A DNA stretch of 64,000 bases from Alphaproteobacteria bacterium (GTDB lineage: Bacteria > Pseudomonadota > Alphaproteobacteria > Rhodobacterales > Rhodobacteraceae): contig JAUIAU010000001.1 in NCBI GenBank assembly GCA_030425185.1, positions 62,001 to 126,000 of the forward strand. Reading direction: 5' to 3'. The position numbers were made by a program, and so were the translations under genes. Every line of letters begins with the position of its first letter. Position 1 is the first letter of the stretch. The notes below the pieces were generated by a model. That model searched no databases. It was not told where the DNA came from and saw only the letters and a list, made by a program, of their open reading frames with translations. Shown in pieces: positions 52,808 to 61,675 of this stretch.

Positions 52808-54202
52808 ATGGCAAACTTCGACGTCATCGTCATCGGCTCCGGTCCGGGGGGCTATGTCTGCGCCATCCGCTGCGCCCAGCTGGGACTGAAGACCGCCGTA
52901 GTCGAAGGCCGCGACACGCTCGGCGGCACCTGCCTGAACGTCGGTTGCATTCCCTCGAAGGCGCTGCTGCACGCCAGCCATGCGCTGCACGAAACCCATG
53001 AAAACTTTGAGAAAATGGGCCTCATGGGCGCCAAGGTGACGGTCGACTGGGACAAGATGCTGGCCTACAAGGACGACGTCATCGGCCAGAACACCAAGGG
53101 CATCGAGTTCCTGTTCAAGAAGAACAAGGTCACCTGGCTCAAGGGCTGGGGCTCGATCCCGGAAGCCGGCAAGGTCAAGGTCGGCGACGAGGTCCACGAG
53201 GCCAAGCACATCATTCTGGCCTCGGGCAGCGAACCCGCCACAATCCCTGGGGCGGACGTGACCATCGACGAGAAGATCGTCGTCACCTCGACCGGCGCGC
53301 TCAGCCTGCCGAAGATCCCGGGCAGCATGGTCGTCGTCGGCGGCGGCGTGATCGGCCTCGAACTGGGCTCGGTCTATGCCCGCCTCGGCACCAAGGTCAC
53401 CGTGGTCGAATTCATGGACGGCATCACCCCGGGCCTCGACGGCGAGACCGCCAAGGCCTTCCAGAAAATCCTGAAGAAGCAGGGCCTTGACTTCGTTCTC
53501 GGCGCGGCCGTCCAGAAGGTCGAGACCGGCAAGTCGGGCGCCAAGGTGACCTGGAAGCTGCGCAAGGACGACAGCGAGGCCAGCCTCGACGCCGACGTCG
53601 TCCTCGTCGCCACCGGCCGCAAACCCTACACCGAGGGCCTCGGCCTCGACGCGCTCGGCGTGACCATGACCCAGCGCGGCCAGATCGCGGTCGACGGCCA
53701 CTATGCCACCAACATCAAGGGCCTCTATGCCATCGGCGACGTGATCGAAGGGCCGATGCTGGCCCACAAGGCCGAGGACGAAGGCGTCGCCGTCGCCGAG
53801 ATCATCGCCGGGCAGGCGGGCCACGTGAACTACGACGTGATCCCGGGCGTGGTCTACACCCACCCCGAGGTCGCCAACGTCGGCAAGACGGAGGAACAGC
53901 TCAAGGCCGAGGGCCGGGCCTACAAGGTCGGCAAGTTCTCGTTCATGGGCAACGGCCGCGCCAAGGCCAACTTCGCGGGGGACGGCTTCGTGAAGCTGCT
54001 GGCCGACAAGGAAACCGACCGCATCCTCGGCTGCCACGTCATCGGGCCCGCGGCGGGCGACCTGATCCACGAGGTCTGCGTCGCGATGGAATTCGGCGCC
54101 TCCGCCGAGGACCTTGCCCGCACCTGCCACGCGCACCCGACCTTCTCGGAAGCCATGCGCGAGGCCGCGCTGGCCTGCGGCGACGGCGCGATCCACGCCT
54201 GA
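52808..54202 (+). CDS. lpdA: Dihydrolipoyl dehydrogenase (E3)
   Basis: The 464-aa flavoenzyme has the FAD loop [19 protein letters not shown], the redox disulfide in [19 protein letters not shown], the NAD loop [36 protein letters not shown], and the catalytic [13 protein letters not shown]. It reoxidises the lipoyl arms of 2-oxoglutarate dehydrogenase and is the last enzyme of the suc block. The leader carries four 11-bp tandem repeats. Its 3' end is partly duplicated downstream. Confidence 0.97.
   Translation: MANFDVIVIGSGPGGYVCAIRCAQLGLKTAVVEGRDTLGGTCLNVGCIPSKALLHASHALHETHENFEKMGLMGAKVTVDWDKMLAYKDDVIGQNTKGIEFLFKKNKVTWLKGWGSIPEAGKVKVGDEVHEAKHIILASGSEPATIPGADVTIDEKIVVTSTGALSLPKIPGSMVVVGGGVIGLELGSVYARLGTKVTVVEFMDGITPGLDGETAKAFQKILKKQGLDFVLGAAVQKVETGKSGAKVTWKLRKDDSEASLDADVVLVATGRKPYTEGLGLDALGVTMTQRGQIAVDGHYATNIKGLYAIGDVIEGPMLAHKAEDEGVAVAEIIAGQAGHVNYDVIPGVVYTHPEVANVGKTEEQLKAEGRAYKVGKFSFMGNGRAKANFAGDGFVKLLADKETDRILGCHVIGPAAGDLIHEVCVAMEFGASAEDLARTCHAHPTFSEAMREAALACGDGAIHA
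54174..54202 (+). repeat. 3' end of lpdA, first copy of a 29-bp duplication
   Basis: The last 29 bases of lpdA, ending GCGATCCACGCCTGA, recur at 54300-54328 with two mismatches, 126 bp downstream. Confidence 0.75.
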
Positions 54203-54299
54203 GGCGACGGGCAACGCAGGCCCACGCCCGCCCTTGCGGGCGGTCGTTCCTCCCTCGGTTCGCCCCACCGGGGCGACCCGCCCTGCGGGACGGTCGCCA

Positions 54300-54328
54300 C
54301 CTGCGGTGACGGTGCGATCCACGCCTGA
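54300..54328 (+). repeat. Duplicated lpdA tail
   Basis: This copy matches 27 of 29 bases of the lpdA 3' end. The stretch between the copies (54203-54299) holds only GC-rich hairpins such as GCCCGCCCTTGCGGGC and no ORF. It looks like a remnant of a local duplication. Confidence 0.7.
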
Positions 54329-54350
54329 CGATCCGCCCCTCGGCAGGCCG

Positions 54351-54380
54351 GGGATGAGTATTTGAGCCAAGAAGAAGGGG
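54351..54380 (+). repeat. Dispersed intergenic element, copy 1
   Basis: GAGTATTTGAGCCAAGAAGA followed by AGGGG resembles the minus-strand element between glcD and glcE (GAGTATTTTTTGCCAAGAAG). I recall similar GGAGTATTTTTGCCAAGAAG stretches between genes in many Rhodobacterales genomes. Confidence 0.5.
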
Positions 54381-54400
54381 AGGGTTGCACCTCCCCTTTT
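54375..54400 (+). terminator. Intrinsic terminator of the suc-lpd operon
   Basis: AAGGGGAGG (54375-54383) pairs with CCTCCCCTT (54390-54398) around a 6-nt loop. The T-run TTTT follows. Confidence 0.85.
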
Positions 54401-54437
54401 GCCGTCGCACCCTGCGGAAAACGGGAAGGGGCGGCAC

Positions 54438-55178
54438 ATGCAACTGAAGGACAAGACGGCGATCGTGACCGGCGGCGGCTCGGGGTTCGGCGCGGGAATC
54501 GCGCGGGCCTTCGCGCGCGAGGGCGCGACCGTGATGGTGGCCGACATCAACACCGCCGCCGCCGAGGCCGTCGCCGCCGAGATCGGCGGCCTCGCGCAGA
54601 TGGTCGACGTGTCGGACAACGCCTCCGTCGCCGCCATGGCCGCGGCGGCGCTGGCGGCCTGGGGACGGGTCGACATCCTGGTGAACAACGCGGGCATCAC
54701 GCATCTGCCGAAGCCGATGGAGGAGGTCACCGAGGACGAGTTCGACCGTGTCCTCGCCGTCAACGCGAAGTCGGTCTATCTGACCGCGAAGCACCTCGTG
54801 CCCGCGATGAAGGCCGCCGGGACAGGCGCGATCCTGAACGTGGCCTCGACCGCAGGGGTCTCGCCGCGCCCGCGACTGAACTGGTACAACGCCTCGAAGG
54901 GCTGGATGATCACCGCGACCAAGGCGATGGCGGTCGAACTGGCCCCCGCCGGCGTGCGGGTGAACGCGATCAACCCGGTGGCGGGCGAGACGCCGCTGCT
55001 GAAGTCCTTCATGGGCGAGGACACGCCCGAGATCCGCGCGAAGTTCCTGTCAACCATCCCGCTCGGCCGGTTCTCGACGCCCGAGGACATGGGCAACGCC
55101 GCGGTCTTCCTGTGCTCGGACGGCGCCAGCATGATCACCGGCGTGGCGATGGAAGTGGACGGCGGGCGCTGCATCTGA
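54438..55178 (+). CDS. SDR family oxidoreductase
   Basis: The 246-aa classical SDR starts at ATG 54438. TGGGSGFGAGIARAFAREG (cofactor), LVNNAGI, NVASTAGV with catalytic Ser, and WYNASKGWM (YxxxK) are present, and the end MEVDGGRCI is typical. It resembles 3-oxoacyl-ACP reductase or glucose dehydrogenase-like enzymes. The substrate is unknown. It shares an ATG overlap with the next small gene and forms a cluster with the P1 peptidase. Confidence 0.87.
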   Translation: MQLKDKTAIVTGGGSGFGAGIARAFAREGATVMVADINTAAAEAVAAEIGGLAQMVDVSDNASVAAMAAAALAAWGRVDILVNNAGITHLPKPMEEVTEDEFDRVLAVNAKSVYLTAKHLVPAMKAAGTGAILNVASTAGVSPRPRLNWYNASKGWMITATKAMAVELAPAGVRVNAINPVAGETPLLKSFMGEDTPEIRAKFLSTIPLGRFSTPEDMGNAAVFLCSDGASMITGVAMEVDGGRCI

Positions 55179-55480
55179 TGACCCGCGTCGCCACCGAGAT
55201 CCCTGTCGCCTCGGGCGTGTTCGCCAGCCAGCCGCTGGTCTTCGCGCACCTGCTCGACATGGCCCCGGACACCGACCTCGACCGGATCGACGTGATGCAG
55301 GGGACCAACCTGCGCGCGCGACTCGGGCATTACTTCGCGCCGCAGATCATCACCGGCATCCTGACCGAGATGGGCGAGGCCGACACGCTGGTGCTGTTCC
55401 TGCCCGGTGCGCTGCCGCTGGAGACGCCGCGCCTGCGGTTCCTCGGCCTTTACCCGGGCACGGTGGTGCGCGCGACATGA
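55178..55480 (+). CDS. Unknown 100-aa protein between SDR and P1 peptidase
   Basis: The frame starts at ATG 55178, overlapping the SDR stop, and ends inside the start of the peptidase gene. It encodes TEIPVASGVFASQPLVFAHL, then a segment with DRIDVMQGTNLRARLGHYFA and ADTLVLFLPGALPLETPRLR. No signal or membrane helix is obvious, and I do not recognise a family. Tight coupling on both sides supports a real gene. Confidence 0.65.
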   Translation: MTRVATEIPVASGVFASQPLVFAHLLDMAPDTDLDRIDVMQGTNLRARLGHYFAPQIITGILTEMGEADTLVLFLPGALPLETPRLRFLGLYPGTVVRAT

Positions 55481-56466
55481 TGCGCCCCGGTCCGCGGAAC
55501 GCGATCACCGACGTGGCGGATCTGCGCGTCGGCCATGCCTCGGACGCGACGATCCGGACCGGGTGCAGCGTGGTGCTGGGCGAGCGCCCCTTCGTCGCAG
55601 CCGTGCACGTGATGGGCGGCGCGCCCGGCACCCGCGAGACCGACCTGCTGGCCCCCGACCGGCTGGTGCAGGAGGTGGACGCGCTGGTCCTGTCGGGTGG
55701 CTCGGCCTTCGGGCTGGATGCCGCGTCGGGCGTGGCGGACGGGCTGCGCGCGATGGGGCGCGGGTTCGTCGCGCGCGGGCAGCGGGTGCCGATCGTGCCC
55801 GGCGCGATCCTGTTCGACCTCGCCAACGGCGGGGACAAGGCCTGGACCGAGAACCCCTACAAGGCACTCGGGCTTGCGGCGCTGGCCGCCGCCGGTCCGG
55901 AGGTCGCGATCGGCAGCGTCGGCGCGGGCACCGGGGCCACCACCGCGACGCTCAAGGGCGGGCTCGGGACCGCCTCGACCGTGGTCGAGGGCGTGACCGT
56001 CGGCGCGCTGGTCGCCGTCAACGCACTGGGATCGGCGACCGTCGGGGACGGGCCGTGGTTCTGGGCCGCGCCCTGGGAACTGGCGGCGGAGTTCGGCGGC
56101 CTCGGCCCCGCCCCCGCGCATGATCCGGCCTGGCTGCCGGGACCGAAGCCCGATCCGGGCACCGCCACCACCATCGCCATCGTCGCGACCGACGCCACGC
56201 TGACGCAGGCGCAGGCGACCCGCATGGCGGTCGCGGCGCATGACGGGCTGGCGCGCGCGCTGGTGCCGTCGCACACGCCCCATGACGGGGACCTCGTGTT
56301 CGCGGCGGCCACCGGGACGGCGGGTGTGCCGGACGCCCGGATGCAGGCGCTGCTCGGCCATGTCGCGGCCACCACCCTGTCGCGGGCCATCGCCCGCGCG
56401 GTGTTTGCGGCAACACCCGCCCCCGGGGACCTGCTGCCGACATGGGGCCAGCGGTTCAGCCGGTAA
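55477..56466 (+). CDS. P1 family peptidase (DmpA/BapA-like aminopeptidase)
   Basis: The 329-aa protein has NAITDVADLRVGHASDATIR, VLSGGSAFGLDAASGVADGL and GSVGAGTGATTATLKGG, all typical of the self-cleaving N-terminal-nucleophile P1 peptidases. Near residue 227 the probable nucleophile region reads GTATTIAIVATDATL, with Thr where DmpA has Ser at its cleavage site. If active it would cleave beta-peptides or N-terminal residues. The 3' end overlaps the convergent hydrolase by 11 bp. Confidence 0.87.
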   Translation: MMRPGPRNAITDVADLRVGHASDATIRTGCSVVLGERPFVAAVHVMGGAPGTRETDLLAPDRLVQEVDALVLSGGSAFGLDAASGVADGLRAMGRGFVARGQRVPIVPGAILFDLANGGDKAWTENPYKALGLAALAAAGPEVAIGSVGAGTGATTATLKGGLGTASTVVEGVTVGALVAVNALGSATVGDGPWFWAAPWELAAEFGGLGPAPAHDPAWLPGPKPDPGTATTIAIVATDATLTQAQATRMAVAAHDGLARALVPSHTPHDGDLVFAAATGTAGVPDARMQALLGHVAATTLSRAIARAVFAATPAPGDLLPTWGQRFSR

Positions 56467-57232
56467 GCGCGCGGCAGAGCGGGTGCGCGGGATCGGCCAG
56501 CCCGTCGACGATGTCGAAGTGGTGCCGGCCCGCCTCGACCTCGACCGGGCAGGACCAGGCCGCGCCCAGCCAGCGCGCCTGGTCGAGGAACACGGGCCGT
56601 TCGTCCGCCCCGACCCAGACGGTGACCGCGACACCCTCCGGGGCCGGGTGCAGCACCGGGCTTTCTGCCGCCGCGCTCGCGTCGGTCAGGTGCAGCGGCC
56701 CGGCCATCGCGGTCTTCTGCAACTCGCGCAGGTCCGCGACGGGCGAGATCGGCACCACCCGGTCGACCCGCGACCGGCAGCCGAGCCCCGTATCGGCACA
56801 GACCATCCGGGCGGCCAGGTGCCCGCCCGCCGAGTGACCTGCGATCCGCACCGGGCCGTCCGGCACCCGGGCCGCGACCGCTGCGACGGACCGCGCGACG
56901 CTGCGGGTGATCGCGGCCACGTCCACCTCGGGGCAAAGCGGATAGCCGGGCAGAGCGACCGCCCAGCCCTCCGCCAGCGGCCCGGCGAGGAAATGCGTCC
57001 AGTAGGACGGATCGAAGCGCAGCCAGTAGCCGCCGTGGATGAAGACCACGAGGCCCCGCGCGGGTCCCTCGGGCCGGATCAGGTCCACCGTCTCGCGCGG
57101 GTGCGGGCCGGTGCTCAGCCCCTCCGGCGGATGCGCGGCGCGGAAGGCGGCCGCCGCCGCGGACCAGCGCGGCGGAAACGCGTCCGAGCCCGGAATATGC
57201 GCCGCATTGGCGTAGGCGTCGTCCCAATCCAT
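56456..57232 (-). CDS. Alpha/beta hydrolase, arylformamidase-like
   Basis: The 258-aa protein has VFIHGGYWLRFDPSYWTHFL (HGGxW oxyanion motif), GHSAGGHLAARM (nucleophile Ser), an Asp in VWVGADERPVF and His in GRHHFDIVDGL. HGGxW plus GHSAGG is the pattern of kynurenine formamidase of the eukaryote-like type. It may hydrolyse N-formylkynurenine or another ester or amide. No kyn genes are nearby, so the substrate is inferred from the motif only. Confidence 0.8.
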   Translation of the reverse strand: MDWDDAYANAAHIPGSDAFPPRWSAAAAAFRAAHPPEGLSTGPHPRETVDLIRPEGPARGLVVFIHGGYWLRFDPSYWTHFLAGPLAEGWAVALPGYPLCPEVDVAAITRSVARSVAAVAARVPDGPVRIAGHSAGGHLAARMVCADTGLGCRSRVDRVVPISPVADLRELQKTAMAGPLHLTDASAAAESPVLHPAPEGVAVTVWVGADERPVFLDQARWLGAAWSCPVEVEAGRHHFDIVDGLADPAHPLCRALTG

Positions 57233-57291
57233 TTGATCTCCTCCCGCAGCGGGCTTACCTCAGGTGCGAAACCTTGGCGAGGGAGGCCACC

Positions 57292-58770
57292 ATGCTCGAC
57301 ACGATTACCGACCTCAAGGCCCTGCTGAAGGACCCGGACCTGCTGGCCACGAAGGCCTACCTGGCAGGCGAATGGGTCGAGGCCGACAGCGGCGCGACCT
57401 TCGACGTGCTGAACCCGGCGCGCGGCGACGTGATCGCCAGCGTGCCCGACCTTGGCCGGGCCGAGACCGCGCGCGCGATTGCCGCCGCGGAGGCCGCGCA
57501 GAAGGACTGGGCCGCCCTGACCGGCAAGCAGCGCGCCGGTGTGCTGCGGCGCTGGTTCGACCTGATGATGGAGCACCAGGACGACCTCGCCGTGATCCTG
57601 ACCGCCGAGCAGGGCAAGCCGCTGGCCGAGGCGAAGGGCGAGATCGCCTATGGCGCCTCCTTCGTCGAGTGGTTCGCCGAGGAAGCCAAGCGCGTCTACG
57701 GCGAGACGATCCCCGGCACCGCGCCCGGCACCCGCATCCAGGTAATCCGCCAGCCGGTCGGCGTGGTGGGCGCGATCACGCCGTGGAACTTCCCGAACGC
57801 GATGATCACCCGCAAGGCGGCCCCGGCGCTGGCCGCCGGCTGCGCGATGATCGTGAAGCCCGCCGAGGACACGCCGCTGTCGGCCCTCGCCCTCGGCGTT
57901 CTCGCGGACCGCGCCGGTCTGCCGAAAGGCCTGCTGTCGATCCTGCCCGCGGCGCAGGGCAAGGACATCGGCGAAGAGCTGTGCCAGAACCCGGTGGTCC
58001 GCAAGATCACCTTCACCGGCTCGACCGAGGTCGGGCGCATCCTGCTGCGGCAGGCCGCCGACCAGGTGAAGAAATGCTCGATGGAGCTGGGCGGCAATGC
58101 GCCGTTCATCGTGTTCGATGACGCCGACCTCGACGCAGCGGTGCGCGGCGCGATGATGTGCAAGTTCCGCAACGCCGGACAGACCTGCGTCTGTGCCAAC
58201 CGCATCTACGTCCAGTCCGGGGTCTACGACGCCTTCGCCGCGAAACTCGCTGAGGCGATCAAGGACCTCAAGCTGGGCGACGGCTTCGCCGAGGGCGTGA
58301 CCATGGGCCCGCTGATCAATGCCGACGCGGTCGCCAAGGTCGAAGCACACCTGGGCGACGTCACCGAGAAGGGCGGCACGCTGGTGACCGGCGGCAAGCG
58401 CGCCTCGAACGGCGGCTTCTTCTTCGAGCCGACGCTTGTGACCGGCGTCACGCAGCAGATGGCCGTCGCCCGTGAAGAGACCTTCGGCCCGCTCGCCCCG
58501 CTCTTCCGCTTCGACGACGTCGAGGACGTGATCGCGATGGCGAACGACACGATCTACGGCCTCGCCGCCTATTTCTATGCCCGCGACCTGAGCCGCGTCA
58601 CCCGCGTCGCCGAGGCGCTGGAATACGGCATCGTCGGGGTGAACACCGGGATCATCTCGTCCGAGGTCGCGCCCTTCGGCGGGGTCAAGCAGTCGGGCCT
58701 CGGGCGTGAAGGCTCGAAGCACGGCATCGAGGAGTACCTCGAGATGAAATACATCTGCATGGCGGTCTGA
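57292..58770 (+). CDS. gabD: NAD(P)-dependent succinate-semialdehyde dehydrogenase
   Basis: The 492-aa aldehyde dehydrogenase starts at ATG 57292 after GGGAGG. GAITPWNFPNAMITRKAAPA, FTGSTEVGRIL, CSMELGGNAPFIVF (general-base Glu) and FRNAGQTCVCANRIYV (catalytic Cys) match GabD. It oxidises succinate semialdehyde to succinate, which enters the TCA cycle. No gabT lies beside it. Closely related enzymes act on glutarate semialdehyde, so the substrate is probable rather than proven. Confidence 0.88.
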   Translation: MLDTITDLKALLKDPDLLATKAYLAGEWVEADSGATFDVLNPARGDVIASVPDLGRAETARAIAAAEAAQKDWAALTGKQRAGVLRRWFDLMMEHQDDLAVILTAEQGKPLAEAKGEIAYGASFVEWFAEEAKRVYGETIPGTAPGTRIQVIRQPVGVVGAITPWNFPNAMITRKAAPALAAGCAMIVKPAEDTPLSALALGVLADRAGLPKGLLSILPAAQGKDIGEELCQNPVVRKITFTGSTEVGRILLRQAADQVKKCSMELGGNAPFIVFDDADLDAAVRGAMMCKFRNAGQTCVCANRIYVQSGVYDAFAAKLAEAIKDLKLGDGFAEGVTMGPLINADAVAKVEAHLGDVTEKGGTLVTGGKRASNGGFFFEPTLVTGVTQQMAVAREETFGPLAPLFRFDDVEDVIAMANDTIYGLAAYFYARDLSRVTRVAEALEYGIVGVNTGIISSEVAPFGGVKQSGLGREGSKHGIEEYLEMKYICMAV

Positions 58771-58794
58771 CCGCCAGCAGACACCGGACAGGAA

Positions 58795-58820
58795 AAAGGC
58801 GCGCCCTCGGGCGCGCCTTT
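58795..58820 (+). terminator. Intrinsic terminator of gabD
   Basis: AAAGGCGCGCC (58795-58805) pairs perfectly with GGCGCGCCTTT (58810-58820) around a CTCG loop. It probably works in both directions, between gabD and the convergent hsp20. Confidence 0.85.
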
Positions 58821-58860
58821 GCCGTTCTCGGAGGAAAAACAGGCTGGTCTGTCAGGCCGC

Positions 58861-59331
58861 TCAGGCGGCGGTCTGGGCCTCGACGGCCTTCACGTCGAGG
58901 GTCTTCGGACCGCTTATCTCGATCCGGCGCGGCTTCAGGGCCTCGGGCACCTCGCGCTTCAGGTCGATGTCGAGCAGGCCGTTCTCCAGCCGCGCGCCTT
59001 CGACGCGGACATGGTCGGCCAGCGTGAAGCGCTTCTCGAAGCTGCGCTCGGCGATGCCGCGGTGCAGGAAGGTGCGCTCCTCGTCCCCGTCGGCCTTCTT
59101 CGCGGTGACGAAGAGGGTGTTCTCCTTCACCTCGACGGTCAGGTCGTCCTCGGTGAAGCCGGCGGCCGCGATGGAGATACGGTAGCGGTCCTCGGCGGTC
59201 TTCTCGATGTTGAAGGGCGGGTAGCCGCTCTGGCTGGGAATGTCGCTGGCAAGCAGGCTGTCGACGATCTCGGCGAAGCGGTCGAAGCCGACGGTGGCAC
59301 GGTAGAGCGGGGTCATGTCGATGTGACGCAT
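58861..59331 (-). CDS. Small heat-shock protein, Hsp20 family
   Basis: The 156-aa chaperone begins HIDMTPLYRATVGFDRFAEI and has the alpha-crystallin core: PPFNIEKTAEDRYRISIAAA, GFTEDDLTVEVKENTLFVTA and FEKRFTLADHVRVEGARLEN, ending in GLLDIDLKREVPE. The start is the IbpA type. The C-terminal I-x-I-type anchor reads RRIEISG. It holds unfolding proteins under heat stress. A possible RpoH promoter lies about 110-130 bp upstream. Confidence 0.94.
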   Translation of the reverse strand: MRHIDMTPLYRATVGFDRFAEIVDSLLASDIPSQSGYPPFNIEKTAEDRYRISIAAAGFTEDDLTVEVKENTLFVTAKKADGDEERTFLHRGIAERSFEKRFTLADHVRVEGARLENGLLDIDLKREVPEALKPRRIEISGPKTLDVKAVEAQTAA

Positions 59332-59436
59332 GGGTCATCCTCCTGGGAAGCGATGGTTGCGTGTCGGTTCGGGCCCCCCGTGCGGGGCGACCCTGTCAGG
59401 TGCCGCGGCCCCATCATGGGCCCCGCGACAATGCTG

Positions 59437-59465
59437 AGTTAGGAACAGCGCTTTTCGCTTTCAAG
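59437..59465 (-). promoter_or_regulatory. Putative heat-shock (RpoH) promoter of hsp20
   Basis: On the minus strand CTTGAA (59465-59460) and CCTAACT (59443-59437) resemble the RpoH -35 and -10 boxes. The 16-nt spacer is slightly long. The leader of about 105 nt could fold as an RNA thermometer, but no clear ROSE pattern was seen. Confidence 0.4.
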
Positions 59466-59482
59466 ACCCCGCCGGACCCGGG

Positions 59483-60328
59483 TCAGGGGCGCAGGAACTT
59501 GACCGCGCTGCCGCCCTGCATCACCCGGCCGGAGGTGCCGACGGCACTGCCCGCCACCACCCGGCCCGGCTCGGGTCCGTCGGGGGCCAGCAGGTCGGCC
59601 AGCCGTCCCACCCGGTCCTCGATCCGGCTGGCGAGCGCCACGCGCCGCCCTTCCCAGACCGCCTTGGCCGAGACGACGGCCACCAGTTCCGGCACCCCGC
59701 CGAGGCTGAGGAAGACCGGAGCACCCGAAGCCCCGAAGTCGACGTCGCAGGACAGGACCTGCGCGCGCTCCTCCTCGGTCAGCACGGAACAGGACCGCTC
59801 CAGCGACGGCGCCTGCTCGCGCTCGCGGGCGTAGGAGACCACCGAGACATCGGTCAGCCCCGGCGTCCGCTCGGCCACACGCAGCGGCGCAATCCCCGCG
59901 ACGCGGATCGGCTGGCTCAGCTCCAGCAGCGCGAGGTCCGCGCCGACCCGGGTGACGGGATCGGGATCGCGCAGCCGGTAGCGCGGATCGACCGCTGCCC
60001 GGCGCACCGCGCGATAGGCCGCGGCGCTGCCGTTGCGAAAGCCCGGCATGAAGGTCAGCCCGGCCAGCGGCAGGCGCGCCCCGCTGCGTCGGTCGAAGAG
60101 GCAATGCGCCGCCGTCAGCACCAGGTCCTCGGCCACCAGCGTCGCCGTGCAGAACCCCCGCCCGTCGAGGTCGAGCCGCCCGACCGCCGCGAAGTCGCGA
60201 CCCGCATCGGTGGTGTCGAGGGCAATCAGGGGGGTCTGGGCATGCCCCGCGCCGCCGCGCAGCGCGGCGAGGACAAGGATCACGAACAGCACCAGGGTGC
60301 GGGCAGACGGCAGCAGGCTCATGCGCAT
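59483..60328 (-). CDS. Trypsin-like serine protease, exported
   Basis: The 281-aa protein has a signal peptide (LVLFVILVLAALRGGAGHAQ). The chymotrypsin-fold triad is visible: LVLTAAHCLFD (His), VGADLALLELSQ (Asp) and VDFGASGAPVFLS (Ser). The Ser motif is GASGAP rather than GDSGGP, which is seen in some bacterial members. Four Cys may form disulfides. It should act in the periplasm or outside the cell; the substrate is unknown. ATG 60328 or 60322 is the start; the ribosome site is weak. Confidence 0.83.
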   Translation of the reverse strand: MRMSLLPSARTLVLFVILVLAALRGGAGHAQTPLIALDTTDAGRDFAAVGRLDLDGRGFCTATLVAEDLVLTAAHCLFDRRSGARLPLAGLTFMPGFRNGSAAAYRAVRRAAVDPRYRLRDPDPVTRVGADLALLELSQPIRVAGIAPLRVAERTPGLTDVSVVSYAREREQAPSLERSCSVLTEEERAQVLSCDVDFGASGAPVFLSLGGVPELVAVVSAKAVWEGRRVALASRIEDRVGRLADLLAPDGPEPGRVVAGSAVGTSGRVMQGGSAVKFLRP

Positions 60329-60366
60329 GAAGGTGACCCCGGGGCTGGGCGAAAGTTGGGCGGGGC

Positions 60367-61671
60367 TCAGGCTGTTTCCAGCCCGGCCTCCACCAGCGCG
60401 CGCGGCACCGGCCCGCCTGTCGCCCAGTCGAGCAGCTCGACCGTGTGCACCACCGGCACCCCGGTCCCCGATCCGATCTGCATCATGCAGCCGATATTGC
60501 CCGCCGCGATCACGTCCGGCCGCGTCGCCTCCAGCGTCTCGACCTTGCGCGCCTTCAGCTGTTTCGAGATCTCGGGCTGCATAAGGTTGTAGGTCCCCGC
60601 CGATCCGCAGCACAGGTGGCTGTCCGCGGGCTCGACCACCTTGAAGCCCGCCGCCTTCAGCAGGTCCTTGGGCGCGGTCTTGATCTGCTGGCCGTGCTGC
60701 AGCGAGCAGGCCGCGTGATAGGCCACCTTCAGCCGCTGCGGCCCGGTCGCGGGCAGCGTGAGCGTGCTCAGAAGCTCCGAGACATCCATCGCGATGGCCG
60801 AGACGCGCGCCGCGTCCGCCGCCAGCACCTCGGTCCGGAACATGTGCCCGTAATCCTTGACCGTGGTGCCGCAGCCGGAGGTGTTGATGACGATCGCGTC
60901 CAGCCCCTCGCCGTCCATCTCGCGCACCCAGGCGCGGATGTTCTTCGCCGCCGTGGCGTGGCTCTCCGAGGTCTTGCCCATGTGATGAGTCAGCGCCCCG
61001 CAGCAGCCCTGCCCCTCCGCGATCACGACGTCACAGCCCAGCCGCCGCAGCAGGCGGATCGTCGCGTCGTTGATGTCGGTGTTCAGCGCCCGCTGCGCAC
61101 AGCCGGTCATCAGCGCAACCCGCTTGCGACGCGGCGCGCTGGCCGGGAACACCTGCGGATCGTCGTTGCGGCTGACCGGCGGAATCCGCTTCGGCGCCAT
61201 CTCCAGCACCGCCCGCAGCCGCGCGTCGGGCATCAGCCGGGCGAAGGGCCGCCCGATCTTGGCGCCCAGCAGCGCGATCCGGAACCGCATCGGATAGGGC
61301 AGGATGCGCGCGAGGATCCAGCGCAGCGCCCGGTCCGAGAACGGCCGCCGGTAGGTCTGCTCGATATACTCGCGGGCATGATCGACGAGGTGCATGTAAT
61401 GCACGCCCGAGGGACAGGTGCTCATGCAGGCGAGGCAGGACAGGCAGCGGTCGATGTGCTTGACCGTCTTCTCGTCCGCCGGGCGGCCCTTCTCCAGCAT
61501 GTCCTTGATCAGGTAGATCCGCCCGCGCGGGCTGTCGAGCTCGTCGCCCAGCACCTGGTAGGTCGGGCAGGTGGCGGTGCAGAACCCGCAATGGACGCAG
61601 GTCCGCAGGATCTCGTTCGAGCGCTGGATCGCGGGCGCTTTCAGTTGCTCGGGCGTGAAGGTGGTCTGCAT
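60367..61671 (-). CDS. glcF: Glycolate oxidase iron-sulfur subunit
   Basis: The 434-aa protein has two ferredoxin-like 4Fe-4S motifs, CVHCGFCTATCPTY near residue 26 and CLSCLACMSTCPSG near residue 78. Two CCG-type domains follow (GCCGALTHHMG, HLCCGSAGTYNLMQP). It forms the membrane-associated glycolate dehydrogenase with GlcD and GlcE, passing electrons to the quinone pool. It starts four bases after glcE. Confidence 0.95.
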   Translation of the reverse strand: MQTTFTPEQLKAPAIQRSNEILRTCVHCGFCTATCPTYQVLGDELDSPRGRIYLIKDMLEKGRPADEKTVKHIDRCLSCLACMSTCPSGVHYMHLVDHAREYIEQTYRRPFSDRALRWILARILPYPMRFRIALLGAKIGRPFARLMPDARLRAVLEMAPKRIPPVSRNDDPQVFPASAPRRKRVALMTGCAQRALNTDINDATIRLLRRLGCDVVIAEGQGCCGALTHHMGKTSESHATAAKNIRAWVREMDGEGLDAIVINTSGCGTTVKDYGHMFRTEVLAADAARVSAIAMDVSELLSTLTLPATGPQRLKVAYHAACSLQHGQQIKTAPKDLLKAAGFKVVEPADSHLCCGSAGTYNLMQPEISKQLKARKVETLEATRPDVIAAGNIGCMMQIGSGTGVPVVHTVELLDWATGGPVPRALVEAGLETA

Positions 61672-61675
61672 CGGG

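Noticed and set aside
59332-59436. ROSE-type RNA thermometer before hsp20
   Set aside because: Hairpins exist in the leader, but no anti-Shine-Dalgarno pattern of the ROSE kind could be aligned with the ribosome site.
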